A DNA stretch of 8,594 bases from JAISGQ01 sp964500965 (GTDB lineage: Bacteria; Bacillota; Clostridia; Oscillospirales; Acutalibacteraceae): NCBI GenBank assembly GCA_964500965.1, contig CAZCQZ010000059.1:1-8594 (forward strand), read 5' to 3'. The notes beneath the pieces were generated by a model, which saw only the letters and a program-made list of their open reading frames with translations, had not been told where the DNA came from and did not search any database. Shown here piece after piece: positions 1-6,315 of this stretch. How positions within the stretch are numbered: position 1 is the stretch's first letter; each line of letters begins with the position of its first letter. Made by a program: the position numbers and the translations under genes.

Positions 1-52
1 AAAATAATTTTTATTTTTTAATTTTCTCTTGACTTAATTATAGTTGGCTCCT

Positions 53-2689
53 TTATGCATTGGGCATTTCTTCTTCGGTGAAATGCTTGCCGTAGTAAGC
101 ATTGAGATACATCTGCTTAATTTCGCTCATAAGAGGATAACGGGGATTTGCACCGGTGCACTGGTCGTCAAACGCCTGCTCGACCATTTCGTCAAGATTA
201 TCAAGGAATACCTTTTCGTCAATACCGTAATCCCTGATTGTCTCCTTAATTCCGACTCTTGCTTTCAGCTCGTTAATTGCTTTGATAAGATTTTCAAGCT
301 TCTCCTCGTCACTGTTTCCGCCGAGATTGAGGTAATCGGCAATCTCCGCATAACGTGCAAGAGTGTGGGGGTGGTCATACTGGGAGAATGTACCCATTTT
401 TGCAGGAGCTTCACTGGCGTTGAATCTCAAAACTTCCTCAATCATAAGAGCGTTTGCAACACCGTGAGGCAAATGATGAAATGCGCCCAGCTTGTGTGCC
501 ATGGAGTGGCATACTCCGAGGAATGCATTCGCAAATGCCATACCTGCCATTGTCGCGGCATTTGCCATTTTTTCTCTTGCTTCAATGTCGTTCTGACCGT
601 TATCATAGGCTCTGGGCAGATACTTAAAGATATTTTTAAGTGCCTGAAGTGCAAGACCGTCGGTATAATCTGTCGCAAGCATTGCGGCGTATGCTTCAAC
701 TGCGTGTGTCACTGCATCAATACCCGATGCGGCAGTCAGTCCCTTAGGTGCGGACATATGGAAATCGGTATCAATAATAGCCATGTTCGGGAGCAGCTCA
801 TAGTCGGCAAGGGGATATTTTACGCCGGTTGCTTCATCGGTGATAACCGCAAAGGGCGTTACCTCGGAGCCTGTACCTGCGCTGGTGGGAATTGCGATAA
901 AGTAAGCCTTCTCCCCCATTTTCGGGAACGTATAAACTCTCTTGCGAATGTCGATAAAGCGCATTGCCATATCCATAAAGTCTGCATCGGGATGCTCGTA
1001 AAGCACCCACATAATCTTTGCGGCGTCCATTGCAGAGCCGCCGCCCAAAGCAATGATGGTGTCGGGCTTGAATGCCGCCATCTGAGCTGCGCCCTCCTTG
1101 GCATTGCCCAGTGTGGGGTCGGGCTGTACGTTAAAGAATGTGGTATGAGCAACGCCCATTTCGTCAAGCTTATCGGTTATGGGCTTTGTATAGCCGTTTT
1201 CATAGAGGAAGTTATCGGTTACGATGAATGCCTTTTTAGCACCTCTTACAGTGCGAAGCTCATCGAGCGCAACAGGCAGACAGCCTTTTTTGATATATAC
1301 CTTTTCGGGAGCACGGAACCAGAGCATATTTTCCCTTCTTTCTGCAACGGTCTTAATGTTCAAAAGATGCTTAACTCCGACGTTTTCGGATACCGAATTG
1401 CCGCCCCATGAGCCACAGCCCAGCGTAAGCGACGGAGCAAGCTTAAAATTGTAAAGGTCACCGATACCGCCGTGAGATGACGGGGTATTGACAAGTATTC
1501 TACAGGTTTTCATACGTGCGGCAAAGGTATTGATTTTTTCTTTCTCGGTCACTTCGTTAAGATATACAGAGGAAGTGTGTCCGTAGCCGCCGTCGGCAAC
1601 AAGCTGCTCTGCCTTTGAAAGAGCGTCCTCAAAGCTTTCGGCTTTGTACATTGCAAGAACCGGCGAAAGTTTTTCGTGTGCAAACTCCTCGGAAAGCTCA
1701 ACACTTTCAACCTCTCCGATGAGTATCTTCGTTCCGGCAGGAACATGGACATTTGCAAGCTCGGCAATTTTTGCGGCTTTCTGACCGACTATTTTTGCAT
1801 TAAGCGCGCCGTTGATAATTATTGTCTTTCTCACCTTTTCGGTTTCTTCACCGTTCAGGAAATAGCAGCCACGGCGTGCAAACTCTGTCTTTACTTCGTC
1901 ATAAATATCCCTGAGCACAATAACCGACTGCTCGGAAGCGCAGATCATGCCGTTGTCAAAGGTTTTGGAATGAATTATGGAGTTGACCGCAAGCAAAATA
2001 TCGGCACTGCTGTCGATAATCGCAGGGGTGTTGCCTGCGCCGACGCCGAGAGCGGGTTTGCCGCTGGAATAAGCCGCCTTAACCATGCCGGGTCCGCCTG
2101 TTGCCAAAATGATGTCAGCCTCTTTCATGACCGTGTTTGTCATTTCAAGGCTCGGAACATCTATCCAGTCGATAATTCCTTCCGGAGCACCTGCCGCAAC
2201 AGCAGCTTCAAGCACCAGCTTTGCCGCCGCTATTGTACAACCCTTTGCTCTGGGGTGCGGAGAAATAATAATGGCATTTCTGGTTTTAAGTGCAAGCAGA
2301 CATTTGAAAATCGCAGTTGAAGTGGGGTTTGTCGTGGGGATAACCGCGGCAATAACGCCGATAGGCTCGGCAATTTTCTTAATACCGTAGGACTTATCCT
2401 CCTCGATAACTCCACAGGTTTTCGTATCCTTATATGCATTATAGATATATTCGGAGGCGTAGTTGTTCTTAATTACCTTGTCCTCAACAACGCCCATGCC
2501 TGTCTCCTCGACAGCCAGCTTCGCAAGCGGAATTCTCGCCTTGTTCGCGGCAGAAGCGGCAGCAAGGAAAATCTTATCCACCTGCTCCTGAGTATAGAGC
2601 GCAAACTTTTTCTGAGCCTCTCTTGTGCGGCTGATGGCGTCCATCAGCTTTTCAACTCCGTCAATGATTTCATAGCTTTTGAGTTCCAT
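53..2689 (-). CDS. adhE: Bifunctional acetaldehyde-CoA/alcohol dehydrogenase AdhE
   Basis: This cytoplasmic fermentation enzyme reduces acetyl-CoA to acetaldehyde and then to ethanol, oxidising two NADH. The 878-residue protein has the usual AdhE fusion. Residues about 1-440 are a CoA-acylating aldehyde dehydrogenase, with the glycine-rich GVGAGNTP at 215-222 and catalytic Cys250 in the motif MICASEQ. A linker follows, and residues about 457-870 are an iron-dependent alcohol dehydrogenase with GGGSAMDAAK at 549-558. The expected metal ligands are present: Asp658 and His662 (GIDAVTHAVEAY), His728 (GVCHSMAH) and His742 (HLPHG). They match the E. coli AdhE pattern with a constant offset of five, so both halves look intact. 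The start is the ATG at 2689, because AGGAGG (2697-2702) lies 7 nt upstream; an in-frame ATG at 2725 lies beyond this site and has none of its own. Family knowledge predicts that AdhE forms helical filaments (spirosomes). No clear intrinsic terminator is visible in the 52 AT-rich bases downstream. Confidence 0.97.
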   Translation of the reverse strand: MELKSYEIIDGVEKLMDAISRTREAQKKFALYTQEQVDKIFLAAASAANKARIPLAKLAVEETGMGVVEDKVIKNNYASEYIYNAYKDTKTCGVIEEDKSYGIKKIAEPIGVIAAVIPTTNPTSTAIFKCLLALKTRNAIIISPHPRAKGCTIAAAKLVLEAAVAAGAPEGIIDWIDVPSLEMTNTVMKEADIILATGGPGMVKAAYSSGKPALGVGAGNTPAIIDSSADILLAVNSIIHSKTFDNGMICASEQSVIVLRDIYDEVKTEFARRGCYFLNGEETEKVRKTIIINGALNAKIVGQKAAKIAELANVHVPAGTKILIGEVESVELSEEFAHEKLSPVLAMYKAESFEDALSKAEQLVADGGYGHTSSVYLNEVTEKEKINTFAARMKTCRILVNTPSSHGGIGDLYNFKLAPSLTLGCGSWGGNSVSENVGVKHLLNIKTVAERRENMLWFRAPEKVYIKKGCLPVALDELRTVRGAKKAFIVTDNFLYENGYTKPITDKLDEMGVAHTTFFNVQPDPTLGNAKEGAAQMAAFKPDTIIALGGGSAMDAAKIMWVLYEHPDADFMDMAMRFIDIRKRVYTFPKMGEKAYFIAIPTSAGTGSEVTPFAVITDEATGVKYPLADYELLPNMAIIDTDFHMSAPKGLTAASGIDAVTHAVEAYAAMLATDYTDGLALQALKNIFKYLPRAYDNGQNDIEAREKMANAATMAGMAFANAFLGVCHSMAHKLGAFHHLPHGVANALMIEEVLRFNASEAPAKMGTFSQYDHPHTLARYAEIADYLNLGGNSDEEKLENLIKAINELKARVGIKETIRDYGIDEKVFLDNLDEMVEQAFDDQCTGANPRYPLMSEIKQMYLNAYYGKHFTEEEMPNA

Positions 2690-2768
2690 TGATTGTCCTC
2701 CTGTATCTATATTATTTATAAACATTTTCAGCGGTCTGAGAATCAGGTGAATTTACCTTCCCCAGACT

Positions 2769-2786
2769 TCGTTTATATTTTAACAA
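2769..2786. promoter_or_regulatory. Candidate Rex-type redox operator over the adhE -10 box
   Basis: The site fits the clostridial Rex consensus TTGTTAANNNNTTAACAA. Its right half (TTAACAA, 2780-2786) is perfect and its left half (TCGTTTA, 2769-2775) matches 5 of 7. It covers the predicted -10 box and start point, where a bound repressor would block transcription. Rex is an NADH-sensing repressor known to control adhE-type genes in clostridia. No rex gene is in this window, so binding is an inference. Confidence 0.5.
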
Positions 2787-2805
2787 TCTTTTCGCCGCTT
2801 GTGTA
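2777..2805 (-). promoter_or_regulatory. Probable sigma-A promoter of adhE
   Basis: On the minus strand TACACA (2805-2800, 4/6 to TTGACA) is followed by a 17-nt spacer and TAAAAT (2782-2777, 5/6 to TATAAT). Transcription would start near 2770 and give a leader of about 80 nt before the adhE start. The -35 box is poor, which fits a promoter that needs an activator. The assignment is by inspection only. Confidence 0.55.
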
Positions 2806-2820
2806 TTCTCAAATTGTTAA

Positions 2821-2848
2821 TCGGTGTTATCAAATAAGATAACGCCGA
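2821..2848. promoter_or_regulatory. 11-bp inverted repeat between the LysR gene and adhE
   Basis: TCGGTGTTATC (2821-2831) and GATAACGCCGA (2838-2848) pair at 10 of 11 positions around a 6-nt centre. The centre lies about 65 bp upstream of the predicted adhE start point, the usual place of a LysR-family recognition site at an activated promoter. A second reading is a weak intrinsic terminator of the LysR gene, whose stop codon is 6 bp away. In that minus-strand RNA the stem has one C-A mismatch and the tail (TTAACAATTT) is a poor U-tract, while on the plus strand the stem closes with a G-U pair but no U-tract follows. I prefer an operator, perhaps with both roles. Confidence 0.45.
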
Positions 2849-2854
2849 AAATGG

Positions 2855-3784
2855 TCAATCAATATTCAGATGCTTTCTTTTTGATTCGCACAGTGCGGTT
2901 ATGAATTTCCTGTCAAGCTCGGACATTGCATATCCCTTTTTGTAAATCAGAACGTCCTTGTAAACCCTGGTATTCTCACTGCAACGTCTCTGCACCAGAT
3001 TATATCTTTCAAGAACGCCCGGAGGTGCAGGCGAAACCCACATAAAGGTTTCCGTATTCTGACACAGCAAATCAAACTGACTTGCCCTTTCAAAAATATA
3101 TATTCTGCGCTCGATATTATCCGGCAGTTCGTTTTTCACAACCTGTGACACCGGCAAAGACGGCACATATGGGTCTGCATGAGCGATTTCAATAAATCTC
3201 GACAGGTCGTTTACGCTGATGCTTTCCAGCCGCGCAAGAGGGCTTTCCGCGCTCATAATCAGGCAGTATGAAAACTCCGTCACAAGCTCATAGCACAACC
3301 CTTTTTCATCAAGCATTTCCTTGAAATACCTGTCATAATTTTCCGCATAGCGAATTATTCCCAGCTTATAATCGTGATTTAACAGATTGTCTATTGTGCG
3401 CTTTGAATTTGTTTCCTTATATATTATCTCGGCGGCATCATCGGTTAATGTTTTTGAAAACTGGGTAAACGCCTCGGAAATATAACAGGCTCTCGGCACG
3501 GATATTGAAAAACGCTGTTTCGCCGGAGCACCGTATTTATATACCCTTTCCACTTCCTCAATCTGACCGAGAATGCTCTTTGCATAGCCCATAAATTCTT
3601 CGCCCTGGGGTGTAAGGCTCATTCCCTTTGCGGTGCGTTCAAAAATTGTTATTCCGATGTCCGCTTCAAGCTCTTTTATTGAACGGCTGATGTTCGGCAC
3701 GGCAATAAGCAAAATTTCCGACGCCTTGCTCAATGAGCCTGCACGCGCCACCTCATAGGCATATTTCATATGCAGAATATTCAT
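2855..3784 (-). CDS. LysR-family transcriptional regulator
   Basis: This 309-residue protein has the normal length and two-part form of a LysR-type regulator. Residues about 1-62 are the winged helix-turn-helix DNA-binding domain; the stretch AGSLSKASEILLIAVPNISRSIKELE (given in pieces: AGSLSKASEI at 15-24, VPNISRSIKELE at 29-40) is the helix-turn-helix, followed by the wing IFERTAKGMSLTPQGEEF (47-64). A linker helix and a periplasmic-binding-like effector domain (about 90-300) follow. The ATG at 3784 is preceded by AGGAGG (3795-3800) with a 10-nt gap. The gene lies immediately upstream of adhE in the same direction, 165 bp away, so control of adhE is the simplest hypothesis. The effector cannot be read from the sequence. 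A possible -10 (TATGAT, 3842-3837) precedes the gene, but no -35 at proper spacing is visible. Confidence 0.93.
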   Translation of the reverse strand: MNILHMKYAYEVARAGSLSKASEILLIAVPNISRSIKELEADIGITIFERTAKGMSLTPQGEEFMGYAKSILGQIEEVERVYKYGAPAKQRFSISVPRACYISEAFTQFSKTLTDDAAEIIYKETNSKRTIDNLLNHDYKLGIIRYAENYDRYFKEMLDEKGLCYELVTEFSYCLIMSAESPLARLESISVNDLSRFIEIAHADPYVPSLPVSQVVKNELPDNIERRIYIFERASQFDLLCQNTETFMWVSPAPPGVLERYNLVQRRCSENTRVYKDVLIYKKGYAMSELDRKFITALCESKRKHLNID

Positions 3785-3852
3785 CGCAAATCAACCTCCT
3801 GCCGTTATTTTACCATAGATTAAAGCAAAAATAAATATCATACCGGCTTTTG

Positions 3853-3876
3853 AGGAAAATATTCGTCAATTTTCCT
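3853..3876. promoter_or_regulatory. Perfect 8-bp inverted repeat in the divergent LysR intergenic region
   Basis: AGGAAAAT (3853-3860) and ATTTTCCT (3869-3876) are exact inverted repeats separated by 8 nt. The repeat sits in the region shared by the minus-strand LysR gene and the plus-strand membrane gene. If TATGAT at 3842-3837 is the LysR -10 box, the repeat is centred near its -35 region, which would suit autoregulation. Its sequence differs from the inverted repeat at 2821-2848, so a common binding protein is not evident. Confidence 0.35.
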
Positions 3877-3926
3877 GATTAACAAAACTTAAACATAATT
3901 TAATCATTTCAATAACAAGGCAAAAT

Positions 3927-3932
3927 TATAAT
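3927..3932 (+). promoter_or_regulatory. -10 box of the small membrane protein gene
   Basis: A perfect TATAAT lies 32 bp before the ATG at 3965, giving a predicted leader of about 25 nt that includes the ribosome binding site GAGAGG (3951-3956). No convincing -35 hexamer is seen 16-18 bp upstream (TCATTT at 17 bp), so the promoter is incomplete or needs an activator. Confidence 0.5.
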
Positions 3933-3964
3933 TCAGTCATCAAAATCAAAGAGAGGTAAAACAC

Positions 3965-4330
3965 ATGAACAAAGACAACAGCTTTATCGCACAGCAAATC
4001 CGCGCACAGTATGTTACAAAAGAAAGCACCGAGCTTGATGAGCTTAAAGCCCTTGACAAAAAAGTGAAACGTCCCGCAAATGTATTCGCCTATGTTTTCG
4101 GTACTATCGGCGCACTGATTCTGGGTAGCGGCATGAGCCTTGTAATGACCGATATTTCCGATGCTATCGGCATTTCAAATCCTATGCTTTGGGGTATTAT
4201 CATCGGAAGCGTCGGCTTACTTATTGCGATTGTTAACTACCCTGTCTATAAAGGAATATTAAACAATCGCAAAAAGAAATTCGCAGACGAAATCATTTCA
4301 ATGAGCAACAAAATTATGACAAACGAATAA
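3965..4330 (+). CDS. Uncharacterised small protein with two membrane helices
   Basis: I do not recognise a function for this 121-residue protein. It has a charged N-terminal segment (about 1-37, including the acidic/basic run DELKALDKKVKR), a hydrophobic helix at about 39-61, a short loop, a second helix at about 73-95 that ends in NYPVYKG, and a basic C-terminal tail beginning NRKKKF. This suggests a helical hairpin in the membrane with both ends in the cytoplasm. No signal peptide, cysteine motif or catalytic motif is seen. GAGAGG lies 8 nt before the ATG and a TATAAT box lies further upstream, so it appears to be a genuine single-gene unit. It is divergent from the LysR gene and ends before a strong hairpin. 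Short clostridial proteins of this look sometimes carry enzyme names in databases (I recall dihydropteridine reductase); nothing here supports an enzyme. Confidence 0.82.
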   Translation: MNKDNSFIAQQIRAQYVTKESTELDELKALDKKVKRPANVFAYVFGTIGALILGSGMSLVMTDISDAIGISNPMLWGIIIGSVGLLIAIVNYPVYKGILNNRKKKFADEIISMSNKIMTNE

Positions 4331-4342
4331 TTCCAAATACAA

Positions 4343-4379
4343 ATTCGGCAGGAACGGAAGCTTTCCGTTCCTGCCGAAT
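4343..4379. terminator. Long perfect hairpin between convergent genes, probable bidirectional terminator
   Basis: ATTCGGCAGGAACGGAA (4343-4359) is exactly complementary to 4363-4379 with a 3-nt loop, giving a 17-bp stem. It lies 12 bp after the stop of the plus-strand membrane gene and 7 bp after the stop of potD. In the potD direction the stem is followed by ATTTGTATTT, a moderate U-rich tail. In the plus direction no U-tract follows, so termination there may rely on the stem or on another mechanism. Confidence 0.75.
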
Positions 4380-4386
4380 CAAGTTG

Positions 4387-5460
4387 TCAGCTCATTTTAA
4401 CATCTTCCCAAAGCTGGTTCATCAGCTCGTTTGTCTCGTCGGGGAGATTTACGAAAACCTCACTGTTTGCCAGCAGTGCAGAGCCGGGATAATACTGAGG
4501 ATTGTTCTTTGTTTCCTCGTCAAGGGCATCAAAAACAGTTGTCAGCGGAGTTGAATAGCCCACATACTCGACATTTGCAAGAGCGATTTCCTTTTCACAA
4601 AGGAAATTGATATACTGCTCCGCCCAGTCCTTGTGCTGTGAGGACTTCAAAACGCACATCGCATCGACGAATTTGTTTGTACCTGTTTCGGGAACATAAT
4701 AGGCAATATCGTCATTGTCCTCCATCATTCTGACGCCGTCACCGGCATAGTAAGGAGCAACAGCGGCTTCACCGCTTGACATTTTGCTGAAAATTTGATC
4801 CATAACATATGCCTGAACAAGGGGCTTCTGGTCAAGCAACGCCTGAGCGCAGGCACGGATTTCCGTTTCGTCTGTGGTGTTAAGGGAATATCCCAGCTTC
4901 AACTGTGCAATTCCGAAAGCATCTCTGGGATTGTTGAACATAAGAATCTTGCCGGCGTATTTCTCAGACCAGAGAATATCCCAGCCAAGCTCCTCGATAT
5001 CCTCCGTTTCAACCATGGTGGTATTGTAGAAAAGCCCTACAGTTCCCCACATATAAGGAACGGAATACCTGTTTTCCGGGTCGTATTCGGGATTTACGAA
5101 ATCCTCGTCAATATATTGAAAATTCGGAATATTGTCAAAATTCAGCTCTGCAAGCAGACCTTCGTTAATCATCTTTGAAATCATATAATCCGAGGGGATT
5201 ACTATATCATAATTTGCACTGCCGCTTGCAACCTTTGCGTACATGCTCTCGTTATCGGGATAGGTTGTATAAACAACCTTTATTCCGGTTGCCTCGTAAA
5301 ATTCCTCGTTAACGTCAATCAGGTCGTCTTCGCCAACCGACAGGTATTCACCCCAGTTGTAAACGTAAAGCACGTTTGAATTAGAGCAACCTGCCAGACC
5401 TGCAAAAGATGCAGCTACAACAACAATTGCGATGAGTACCGAAAGGATTCTTTTTTTCAA
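4387..5460 (-). CDS. potD: Spermidine/putrescine ABC transporter substrate-binding lipoprotein PotD
   Basis: This 357-residue protein captures polyamines outside the cell and delivers them to the PotBC channel. It opens with a lipoprotein signal peptide: basic MKKR, a hydrophobic core, and the lipobox LAGC at 22-25 with Cys25 as the lipidated residue. The mature part shows typical PotD stretches: VYNWGEYL at 33-40, SDYMISKM at 90-97, SVPYMWGT at 133-140 and KLGYSLNTTD at 188-197. The start codon is TTG (5460-5458), because AGGAGG (5475-5470) lies 9 nt upstream; the nearby ATG at 5468 is only 1 nt from that site and closes after three codons. It is last in the operon, 30 nt after potC. Compared from memory with E. 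coli PotD, some pocket positions differ (Asn177, Tyr238 and Phe264 in place of Asp168, Trp229 and Trp255), while Asp266 is kept, so polyamine preference is uncertain. Confidence 0.93.
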   Translation of the reverse strand: MKKRILSVLIAIVVVAASFAGLAGCSNSNVLYVYNWGEYLSVGEDDLIDVNEEFYEATGIKVVYTTYPDNESMYAKVASGSANYDIVIPSDYMISKMINEGLLAELNFDNIPNFQYIDEDFVNPEYDPENRYSVPYMWGTVGLFYNTTMVETEDIEELGWDILWSEKYAGKILMFNNPRDAFGIAQLKLGYSLNTTDETEIRACAQALLDQKPLVQAYVMDQIFSKMSSGEAAVAPYYAGDGVRMMEDNDDIAYYVPETGTNKFVDAMCVLKSSQHKDWAEQYINFLCEKEIALANVEYVGYSTPLTTVFDALDEETKNNPQYYPGSALLANSEVFVNLPDETNELMNQLWEDVKMS

Positions 5461-5475
5461 CTTACCATTCCTCCT
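5458..5475 (-). promoter_or_regulatory. potD ribosome binding site and TTG start, with an embedded decoy ATG
   Basis: The minus strand reads AGGAGG, nine bases, then TTG. An ATG (5468-5466) sits inside the gap and would give ATG GTA AGT TGA, whose stop overlaps the TTG. The ATG is too close to the binding site to be an efficient start. Because the lipoprotein frame (MKKR, hydrophobic core, lipobox) begins exactly at the TTG, this is the supported start. Confidence 0.8.
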
Positions 5476-5490
5476 AGAAATTGTATATCA

Positions 5491-6315
5491 TCAGGCATTT
5501 CTGCCGTTTTTACGCTGTCTGCGTTCACTTTTCGCAAGCTGCCCGGACTGGATTATATTCATCAGAAGAAGCAGCAGAAGAATCGTAAAGAACATAAGCG
5601 ATGTCAGCGCATATATTTTGGGGCTGACGCCCTTTCTTGCCTGTGAAAAAATCAGCATCGGCAGAGTTTCGGTTCCTGTTCCGCCGACGAAATAGCTTAT
5701 AACAAAATCGTCAAGAGACAGTGTAAACGACATGATAAGACCGGTCATTACGCCGGGCATGATTTCCGGCAGTACAACCTTGAAAAAGGACTTAACCGGC
5801 GGACAGCCCAAATCCTGTGCCGCTTCCTGAATATGCGGATTCATCTGCCGCAGCTTCGGCATGATCGAAAGAACGACATAGGGTATGCAGAAAGAAATAT
5901 GCGCTATGAGAAGCGATGCGATACCCAGCGTTATGACATAATTTGTAAGCTTTGCCAGCGCACAGAAAAGCAGCATAAAGGAAATACCGGTCACTATTTC
6001 CGGGTTGACCATCGGGACATTGTTAAGCGTGAGCATTACGGCTTTGAGCTTTTTGTTTGCGTGCTGCAAGCCCACCGCCGTTGCCGTTCCGATTATCGTT
6101 GACACAAACGCGGAAACTACCGCGATAACCAGCGACAGCACCAGCGCGTTTATTATTGCCTCGTCCTGGAATAACTGCTTATACCATTTAAAAGTGAATC
6201 CCGTGAATACCGCACGGTTTTTGGATTCGTTAAACGAATATGCAACAAGCACCGCAATGGGAGCATAAAGGAATATAAAAATAACGGTATTGTAGATACG
6301 GTAGAAAATCTTCAT
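5491..6315 (-). CDS. potC: Spermidine/putrescine ABC transporter permease PotC
   Basis: This 274-residue integral membrane protein pairs with PotB to form the polyamine channel. About six hydrophobic helices are visible, near residues 8-27, 56-82, 100-122, 126-150, 184-208 and 235-255. The binding-protein-dependent permease signature that docks on the ATPase is EAAQDLG at 164-170, followed by VLP at 181-183. FTLSLDDFVISYFVGG (197-212) is typical of PotC. The C-terminus is strongly basic (SERRQRKNGR). The ATG overlaps the potB stop codon by four bases (ATGA), indicating translational coupling. Length is normal for the family and no defect is seen. Confidence 0.95.
   Translation of the reverse strand: MKIFYRIYNTVIFIFLYAPIAVLVAYSFNESKNRAVFTGFTFKWYKQLFQDEAIINALVLSLVIAVVSAFVSTIIGTATAVGLQHANKKLKAVMLTLNNVPMVNPEIVTGISFMLLFCALAKLTNYVITLGIASLLIAHISFCIPYVVLSIMPKLRQMNPHIQEAAQDLGCPPVKSFFKVVLPEIMPGVMTGLIMSFTLSLDDFVISYFVGGTGTETLPMLIFSQARKGVSPKIYALTSLMFFTILLLLLLMNIIQSGQLAKSERRQRKNGRNA

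Noticed and set aside
1..52. Possible adhE terminator in the AT-rich tail
   Set aside because: Only short A/T pairings are possible and there is no GC-containing stem before a U-tract. A terminator may lie beyond the window.
48..53. AAGGAG on the minus strand overlapping the adhE stop, suggesting a following gene
   Set aside because: No ATG, GTG or TTG follows at a workable distance in the remaining bases.
44..1411. A 455-codon open frame on the plus strand opposite adhE
   Set aside because: It lies wholly antisense to a clear AdhE coding region, is rich in Cys and His, has no recognisable domain and no ribosome binding site before its start. It is a by-product of adhE codon use.
1676..2320. 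A 214-codon plus-strand open frame inside adhE
   Set aside because: It is antisense to the aldehyde dehydrogenase domain, with low-complexity composition and no family resemblance.
2725..2742. Small hairpin TTTTCAG-CGGT-CTGAGAA in the adhE leader
   Set aside because: In the adhE RNA (minus strand) the stem has an A-C mismatch and no U-run or alternative pairing partner follows, so attenuation is not supported.
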